A stretch of 64,000 bases of DNA from Solirubrobacterales bacterium. GTDB taxonomy: Bacteria; Actinomycetota; Thermoleophilia; Solirubrobacterales; Solirubrobacteraceae. The translations under genes were made by a program, and so were the position numbers. The notes below the pieces were generated by a model that did no database searches, was not told the DNA's origin, and saw nothing but the letters and a program-made list of their open reading frames with translations. This document shows positions 58,843-64,000 of this stretch, piece after piece. The DNA is taken from NCBI GenBank assembly GCA_027315115.1, contig DAHUYQ010000065.1, positions 1 to 64,000 of the forward strand, in the 5' to 3' direction. Every line of letters starts with the position of its first letter. Within the stretch, counting starts at the first letter, position 1.

Positions 58843-60101
58843 TCGGCAGGCGCCTGCGCGCGGGCGAACCAATCGAGCAGCGTTCGCACCGCGCTCTGAT
58901 CCCCCTTGACGGCCACCTGCTCTCCGTCTGGCAATGGGATGCCGGCAAGCAGGCAGGTGAAGCCACGCTCGCTCAGGCTCACGAGCGCAAAGGACTCATC
59001 AATCTTGGCAGCGGATGGAGTGGCACCCGAGCCTGGGCGATTGACGGCAAGCGGCGCTCCATCGGTGGCCCTCACCTCGAAAACCGCTTCGCAGCCAACG
59101 ACCTCGAGCCATACGACGAAGCGGCTGCCCTTGGTCCAGGCCGGAGCGACCGCTTCTGCCATCGCGGCAAGCAGCAGCCCTGGCCAGACAGCGATGTTCG
59201 CGCCAGCGAGGTCGGCAAGAGTGATCGGCTGGGAGAGCGCGCTGAGATATCGCTTCGCCTTCCGTCTGCTCCCGCGCACCTGCACTCCCGGCAGCTTGGC
59301 CTGTGAGCCAGGCCCCGCGAGCGCTGCGAACGCAGCGGCATTGCCCGCCATACGGAAGTCCGGCTCGAGACCGTCGGCGTCCTCGCTAGGCGTGATGACC
59401 ACCTCGCCGTCGGCGACCGCGACGGTGAAGCGACCGAGCTCATCGATCTGGAGCGCGAAGGTCAGCGGCGCACCCGGCTGCAAAGCATGAAAGGGCACGA
59501 GCTCGAGCACGAGTTCGCCTGCAAGAGTCGCCGAGCGATGCACCGCGACAGCTTTGATCGCGTCGGCAAACCATCCGCTGCGCGGCGGCACAGAGAGAGC
59601 CTGCAGGTCCAACGCGGCAGTCGGTATGTCGTCCCAGCTCGGCGCCGCCCCTGATGGCTCTTCTCGGGCGGTTGACGCCTCCGCCTCGATTCGTGCCGCC
59701 ACCGTATCGCCAGCCATCGCGATGAGCTCATCATCCACGAAGAACGAGGTCTGTCGACTGAGCTCGGCACGTACCCCGGCGAGCTCGGCATCGAATTGAG
59801 CGCGTACGTCTGGGGGCAGACCGGAGAGCTCCTCCAGCACCTCAACGAGAGTCGAGAGATCGACTCTCAGGGTGGAGAGCTCCGACTCCGTGCGATCCTG
59901 GAATCCGCGCAGCGAGGCAACGTCGGCCGAGATAGAGCTCAGCCGCTCGTCTTGGGCATCCTGCCGGGTCCACAACTGGGCGAGCGCCTCGCGCACCGCG
60001 CGGAGGTCCTCCTCCACTCCTGAAGATGGACTTCTCGCAGCGAGATCCTCGCTCCGGTCGGCCTCAGCGATCCGTGCTGTCGGTGCCGAACCTGCCTGCA
60101 C
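58827..60101 (-). CDS. Coiled-coil protein with possible SCP2-like domain
   Basis: 424 residues from a GTG at 60101. Residues about 30-110 are heptad-rich (VREALAQLWTRQDAQDERLS, LSTLVEVLEELSGL), a coiled coil. The C-terminal 220 residues have LTFALQIDELGRFTVAVADG and ITPSEDADGLEPDFRMAGN, by eye like an SCP2/lipid-binding fold. No signal peptide or membrane helix. Its start lies 17 bases from the divergent phosphatase start. Function unknown; binding a lipid-linked intermediate is a guess. Confidence 0.55.
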   Translation of the reverse strand: MQAGSAPTARIAEADRSEDLAARSPSSGVEEDLRAVREALAQLWTRQDAQDERLSSISADVASLRGFQDRTESELSTLRVDLSTLVEVLEELSGLPPDVRAQFDAELAGVRAELSRQTSFFVDDELIAMAGDTVAARIEAEASTAREEPSGAAPSWDDIPTAALDLQALSVPPRSGWFADAIKAVAVHRSATLAGELVLELVPFHALQPGAPLTFALQIDELGRFTVAVADGEVVITPSEDADGLEPDFRMAGNAAAFAALAGPGSQAKLPGVQVRGSRRKAKRYLSALSQPITLADLAGANIAVWPGLLLAAMAEAVAPAWTKGSRFVVWLEVVGCEAVFEVRATDGAPLAVNRPGSGATPSAAKIDESFALVSLSERGFTCLLAGIPLPDGEQVAVKGDQSAVRTLLDWFARAQAPADQSRD

Positions 60102-60118
60102 ATCGCAAAGGAAAGCAG

Positions 60119-60934
60119 ATGCGGCAACTTGTTGCGCGCATGCCTCGTAACGTAGGGTGCGTGATCGACCTCCATTGTCACGTCCTGCCGGGCATCGATG
60201 ATGGCCCCGCGACCGTCGACGAGTCGCTTGCGCTCGTCAGGGCCGCCTACCAAGCGGGTGTCAGAACCATTGTCGCCACGCCCCACGTGAGCTGGCGCTA
60301 CCGAAATGACGACGCAACCATCGAGACCGCGTTCCGGGTTCTCACCGACCGCCTCGCCACAGAGGATCTGGATATCGAAGTGCTGCGCGGGGCCGAGATC
60401 GCCGCCACCTGCATTGCGGAGATCGAGCCTGGCGAGCTTGCGAAGCTGACCTTGGGGCAAAGTCGATCGCTGCTGCTGGAGCCGCCGTTCGTGACCGTGA
60501 TCACAGGCTTCGACGACATCGCCTTTTCGTTGATGCGAGAAGGCTACGAGGTCGTGATCGCGCATCCTGAGCGCTGTCCTGGGTTTCACCGCGACACGGA
60601 CATGCTGAGGCGACTCGTGACGGCGGGAGCGAGAACCTCGATAACGGCGGGGGCGCTCTCCGGCCGCTTCGGCAAGACCGTACGGCGACTAGCTCTGGAG
60701 ATGTTCGACGAGCAGCTTGCGCACAGCGTCGCCTCCGACGCCCACGACCTGCTCGGCCGGCCTCCCGGCATCGCGTCCGAGATCGAGCAGGCCGGCCTCG
60801 GAGGCATGCTCGGCTGGCTGACAGAAGAAGTGCCAGCCGCAATCCTGAGGGGAGAAGCGATGCCTCCGCGGCCGGCAGGACGTCTCGCTCCAGACAAGCC
60901 GCCGGGGCTCTTCGCGCGTCTGCACAGGCGATGA
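60119..60934 (+). CDS. CpsB/CapC-type PHP tyrosine phosphatase
   Basis: 271 residues from the ATG at 60119 (AAAGGAAAG upstream; an ATG at 60140 would be shorter). IDLHCHVLPGIDDGPATVD (His pair and Asp of the PHP metal site), IVATPHVSWRY, GAEIAATC, VIAHPERCPGF and ASDAHDLLGRPPG: the complete metal-binding series. These enzymes dephosphorylate the tyrosine tail of BY-kinases; the partner is the Wzz/BY-kinase at 42.1-43.7 kb. Unusually it is encoded 16 kb away from it. Confidence 0.9.
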   Translation: MRQLVARMPRNVGCVIDLHCHVLPGIDDGPATVDESLALVRAAYQAGVRTIVATPHVSWRYRNDDATIETAFRVLTDRLATEDLDIEVLRGAEIAATCIAEIEPGELAKLTLGQSRSLLLEPPFVTVITGFDDIAFSLMREGYEVVIAHPERCPGFHRDTDMLRRLVTAGARTSITAGALSGRFGKTVRRLALEMFDEQLAHSVASDAHDLLGRPPGIASEIEQAGLGGMLGWLTEEVPAAILRGEAMPPRPAGRLAPDKPPGLFARLHRR

Positions 60935-60938
60935 CTCT

Positions 60939-61025
60939 TCAGGCAAGTCGCGTGATCGCGATCACGATCCCGATCAGAACGAAGAGCACTATCGCCACCT
61001 GCATCCATATCCAGGTGGGGGACAT
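60939..61025 (-). CDS. Small single-span membrane protein (putative)
   Basis: 28 residues from the ATG at 61025: a short polar start followed by one membrane helix (MQVAIVLFVLIGIVIAITRL). Too short for most gene finders. Upstream in-frame sequence ...RRAKLRRP would add a basic flank. It fills the gap between the phosphatase and the glycoside hydrolase. Could be a chance hydrophobic ORF. Confidence 0.35.
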   Translation of the reverse strand: MSPTWIWMQVAIVLFVLIGIVIAITRLA

Positions 61026-61081
61026 CGGGCGGCGAAGCTTAGCGCGCCTCAGTTCGGGGCTCTGACACACAACGTGTCGCC

Positions 61082-62449
61082 ATGGTCTACAGTCAGAAGC
61101 GAATGGGGGCGTTGAAAGCCAGACTCGCTGGCGCCACAGTGCTGGTGCTCGTGATCGCGGTGGCACTTGCGCCGGCCGCGGGCGCGCAGACGCCCCCGGC
61201 GTACGCGGCACATGCCACGGGACATGGCAAGGGCAAGCAGGCGCCCCTCGGCGGAGTCGACATCAACGGCATCGGCAACGATGCGAGCATCTCGCGGATC
61301 GACGCGGAAGTCGCGGCAGCGCAGTCGCTCAAAGCCAAGCTGGTGCGCATCGAATTGCCCTGGTCCCAGTTCGAACCGCAGATGCAGGGGCAGTTGGATC
61401 CCGAAACGGTCGCGATGACCGACCGCCTCATGCAGGACGCCTCCAAGGCACATCTGAAGGTGATCGCCCTAGTCGACAGCACTCCCTGCTGGGCCAGCAC
61501 CGCACCTGCTTCGCTGCTGGCCACATGCGCTCCTGAAGCCCCCGGCCATTCGGCGGCGTGGCCGCCGAAGAGCGCCGCCAATTACGGCAAGTTCGTCGGT
61601 TGGATCGCGCAGCGCTACGGCAAGGAGCTCGCCGCGATAGAGGTCTGGAACGAGCCGGACCAAGCCAACCAGGACTACCTCACCGGCCCGAACAAGCCAC
61701 AGCATTACGCCGAACTGCTGCGCGCCGCCTACCCGGCGATCAAGCACGCCGACGCCCAGGTGAAGGTTCTCGCCGGCTCGCTCGTAGGCTCGAATGGCGC
61801 GTTCATGAACGCGCTCTACAAAGCAGGCATCAAGGGCTACTACGACGGCGTCGCCGTCCACTTCTACACGCTCACGCTTGGATCGCTGCGCGTCTTCCAC
61901 GAAAACCAGCTTGCTCACGGTGACCACAAGCCGTTGTGGCTGGACGAGTATGGCTGGAGCAGTTGCTGGCCAAAGTACAAGGTCGAGCAGGAACAGGGCT
62001 GCGTGACTCCCGCCGTCCAAGCGCAGAACCTGGCGAACATGATCAGACAACTCGCCCACACGAGCTGGGTCGCTGCCGACACCTCTTACGATCTTCAAGG
62101 CTCCGCGCAGGAAGAATTCGGCGTCGTTAGCCCGGAAGGCAAGCGCAAGCCGTCCTTCTACGCGCTCGCCAAAGCATTCGCCTCCCCCTTCGCTCCCCCC
62201 AGCCCCGTAACCCTGAAGCTCCACGCCAAGAACGGCCAGGTCATCGCCAACGGCTCGGGCCCGGTCGGCGACTACCTCAAACTCGAAGCCTTCCAGCATG
62301 GCCTCCTGCGCTACCGCCTGATCTTCTCGCTCAACCGGTTCAACGACTACTCGCTCAAGCTGCCGAAGGTGCTTGGCACGCACGGCCTGACGGTCCGCGT
62401 CTACCAGTACTGGCTCGGCCGCGGGCACGACGCGCAGCGCAGCATCTGA
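61082..62449 (+). CDS. Exported glycoside hydrolase (cellulase family, GH39/GH5-like)
   Basis: 455 residues. Signal peptide (LAGATVLVLVIAVALAPAAGAQ). Barrel with LVRIELPWSQFEPQ, IEVWNEPDQAN (acid/base Glu) and LWLDEYGWSSCW (nucleophile Glu), then a C-terminal beta domain of about 100 residues (LKLHAKNGQVIANG). Glu is mostly GAA. Third exported clan-A glycosidase in the locus; related in layout to those at 17.4 and 44.1 kb but with different domains around the barrel. Probably degrades or remodels the exopolysaccharide. Confidence 0.88.
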   Translation: MVYSQKRMGALKARLAGATVLVLVIAVALAPAAGAQTPPAYAAHATGHGKGKQAPLGGVDINGIGNDASISRIDAEVAAAQSLKAKLVRIELPWSQFEPQMQGQLDPETVAMTDRLMQDASKAHLKVIALVDSTPCWASTAPASLLATCAPEAPGHSAAWPPKSAANYGKFVGWIAQRYGKELAAIEVWNEPDQANQDYLTGPNKPQHYAELLRAAYPAIKHADAQVKVLAGSLVGSNGAFMNALYKAGIKGYYDGVAVHFYTLTLGSLRVFHENQLAHGDHKPLWLDEYGWSSCWPKYKVEQEQGCVTPAVQAQNLANMIRQLAHTSWVAADTSYDLQGSAQEEFGVVSPEGKRKPSFYALAKAFASPFAPPSPVTLKLHAKNGQVIANGSGPVGDYLKLEAFQHGLLRYRLIFSLNRFNDYSLKLPKVLGTHGLTVRVYQYWLGRGHDAQRSI

Positions 62450-62700
62450 GCGCGCCCGGCGCCTCTCTCGCCGAGACCGGCGACGAAGCCCACCGGGTCA
62501 TCGGTCGCATTGCGCCGCGTCGTCGGATCATCGAGGTTGAGCACGCGCATCCCCCGCTCCGAGGCGATCGCGTGCAGAGAGTCGACTTGCCGGCCTGTCT
62601 GGGGCCCTCGACAGCAACGATGCGCGAGTCCACCAGTGCCTCCCGGATGCGCGCGGCAGCGTGACGAGGGACCTCCTCGTGGGGGACAAAGCACCGTCAT
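62450..62700 (-). pseudogene. Frameshifted N-terminal fragment of an AAA_14 / DUF4143-type ATPase
   Basis: Reading the minus strand from about 62700: VDSRIVAVEGPRQAGKSTL gives a complete Walker A. One base is then missing, and the protein resumes in the next frame as HAIASERGMRVLNLDDPTTR and DDPVGFVAGL. Coding similarity ends near 62455, directly at the end of the glycoside hydrolase gene. This is the first roughly 80 residues of an AAA_14 (DUF4143) ATPase; the remainder is gone. Confidence 0.7.
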
Positions 62701-62801
62701 GCCAGCGGACAATCCCGAACAGGACCCCGGACGATTCAGGACCAGGACGATTCATGACCAGACGCCGCTAACGGCGCCGGGGAGCGCCCGAACGCAGCCC
62801 G

Positions 62802-64000
62802 CTACTCGGCCCTGTGGAACACGGCGAGCAGCGTCAGCAGCAGCACCTTCATGTCCAGGCCCAGCGACCAGTGCGCGATGTAGTAGTTGTCGAGCTCGAT
62901 CCGCTCGGCGAGCGAGGTCTGGCCGCGCAGGCCGTGTACCTGGGCCCATCCGGTGATGCCCGACCTGACGCGATGACGGTCGGCGTAGCGCACGATGTCG
63001 CCTGTGAACAGGTCGACGAACTCGGGGCGCTCCGGCCGGGGGCCGACGATGCTCATCTCACCGCGCAGCACGTTGAAGAGCTGGGGCAGCTCGTCCAGCG
63101 AGGTTCGCCTGATGAAGCGACCCACGGCGGTGCGGCGATCGGCGCCCTCGACGCCGCCGGGCGCAGTGTCGCCGCCGAGCAGATCGTCGAGCGCGCTCCG
63201 CGCCTGCGAGCCCTGCTCGTCGGCGGCCGGTCGCATCGAGCGGAACTTGTAGAGGTCGAAGACCTTGCCGTCGCGTCCGACGCGTCGCTGGCGGTATAGG
63301 ACCGAGCCGGGCGAGCTGAGCCTCACCGCGACCGCGACCGCGATCAGCAGGGGCGCAAGCACGACGAGCAGGACCATCGCGAGGATCCGGTCGAACGCGT
63401 GCTTGATCGTGAACTGCGTGCCCTTCGGGTTCACGGCGCTGAAGGAGAGCAGCGGCAGGCCGCCGACCGGGTCGTAGGCGATGCGGTTGTTGATCGTGTC
63501 GAACATCCGCGGCACGACGGAGACCTCGATGCCGAGCTCCTGCGAGCGCTGGATCAGGCGCGCCAGGCGCTCGTCGGCGGCCGACGAGAACGCGACGACG
63601 ACGTTTCGCACGCGCTCCTGGCGGACCACCCGATCGAGGTCGGCGACCGGGCCGAGCACCGGGACGTTGCGTCCCCCGACCTCGGCGATCGAGCGCGGAT
63701 CGTCGTCCAGGAAGCCGACCGGCACCAGGCCATACTCGGGATGGCTGTCCAGCCTGCGGGCCACCTGGGAGCCGACGATGCCGGCCCCCACGATCAGCAC
63801 CGGCTTGCCGACGACACCGGCGACCCTCGCGCGACGCTGGGCGATGGCAAGCGCCGTCCTGCCGGCTCCCACGGCCACCAGCGAGAAGAGCCACGTGCGC
63901 ACGAGCTGACTCGCGCTGGACATGCTGCCGTTGAGCAGCAGCCCGATCGTCGCGGCGGACATCGCCGCGACCGAGACCGCGCTGAGCACGGGCAGGAAGG
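62802..64000 (-). CDS. Undecaprenyl-phosphate sugar phosphotransferase (WbaP/EpsE-like), 5' end outside window
   Basis: At least 399 residues; the frame is still open at the window edge, and the family is usually about 470. Rossmann-like CoA-binding domain: VLIVGAGIVGSQVARRLDSH, VGFLDDDP. Then membrane helix FDRILAMVLLVVLAPLLIAV and catalytic domain: VFDLYKFRSM, RRTSLDELPQLFNVLRGEMS, IVGPRPERPEFV, RSGITGWAQVHGLRG. It transfers a sugar-1-phosphate from UDP-sugar to undecaprenyl phosphate, the first step of repeat-unit assembly for this locus. Confidence 0.93.
   Translation of the reverse strand, partial: FLPVLSAVSVAAMSAATIGLLLNGSMSSASQLVRTWLFSLVAVGAGRTALAIAQRRARVAGVVGKPVLIVGAGIVGSQVARRLDSHPEYGLVPVGFLDDDPRSIAEVGGRNVPVLGPVADLDRVVRQERVRNVVVAFSSAADERLARLIQRSQELGIEVSVVPRMFDTINNRIAYDPVGGLPLLSFSAVNPKGTQFTIKHAFDRILAMVLLVVLAPLLIAVAVAVRLSSPGSVLYRQRRVGRDGKVFDLYKFRSMRPAADEQGSQARSALDDLLGGDTAPGGVEGADRRTAVGRFIRRTSLDELPQLFNVLRGEMSIVGPRPERPEFVDLFTGDIVRYADRHRVRSGITGWAQVHGLRGQTSLAERIELDNYYIAHWSLGLDMKVLLLTLLAVFHRAE

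Noticed and set aside
1-64000. tRNA or rRNA genes, insertion sequences with transposases, integrase and att sites
   Set aside because: I looked for tRNA arms with the GGTTCGA loop and for transposase motifs and saw none in the window.

Overview
The window is high-GC bacterial chromosome, dense with overlapping start and stop codons and GTG/TTG starts. Many exported proteins are built from Ig-like, CnaB-like, HAF and YVTN repeats and lysine/histidine-rich tails. Together these suggest a soil actinomycete of the Thermoleophilia / Solirubrobacterales type. That placement is an inference; there is no rRNA or tRNA gene here to test it.

Left end (1-8.0 kb): a DUF5661-like gene cut by the window edge, a CnaB-like repeat surface protein behind a good sigma-70-type promoter, a small lipoprotein, a Fic protein, an XRE-regulator/nucleotidyltransferase pair with a palindromic operator over its start, and a transglutaminase-like protein. 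The non-coding stretches hold decayed gene fragments.

The rest (8-64 kb) is one very large exopolysaccharide / surface-glycan locus. It contains a polyprenyl-phosphate sugar transferase (cut at the right edge), two Wzx-type flippases, an O-antigen-ligase/polymerase-like protein, a Wzz-BY-kinase and a CpsB-type phosphatase. It also contains ten glycosyltransferases of GT-B or GT-A type, two GT-C type membrane proteins, a sulfotransferase, an acetyltransferase, a DUF2334 deacetylase, an asparagine-synthase-like protein, and four glycoside hydrolases (one GH2 and three exported clan-A-like barrels).

Three blocks in the middle look like a carrier-protein system that decorates the glycan. Block A (minus, 24.5-18.7 kb) is methyltransferase, acyl carrier protein, esterase lipoprotein, fatty-acyl-AMP ligase and two alpha/beta hydrolases, one with Gly and one with Cys at the nucleophile elbow. 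Block B (plus, 27.4-33.4 kb) is a second carrier protein, an acyl-CoA-dehydrogenase-like flavoprotein, an aminoacyl-tRNA-synthetase-like amino acid:[carrier protein] ligase, a DUF1839 protein with a possible Cys/Asp/His acyltransferase triad, and a GH2 enzyme. Block C (minus, 38.1-33.5 kb) ends in one protein that fuses the Gly-elbow and Cys-elbow hydrolases of block A. My reading is that fatty acyl and aminoacyl groups are activated on separate carrier proteins and moved onto the polysaccharide; the aminoacyl branch resembles butirosin side-chain logic.

Regulatory structure includes a convincing class-I cyclic-di-GMP riboswitch just before an exported glycoside hydrolase (44.04-44.11 kb), and a 253-bp divergent intergenic region with two perfect inverted repeats plus three 22-bp direct repeats (24.55-24.69 kb). 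Other oddities are a glycoside hydrolase whose signal peptide lies one base out of frame with its Shine-Dalgarno/ATG, and a fusion of an LnuA-like nucleotidyltransferase with a 2H phosphoesterase.
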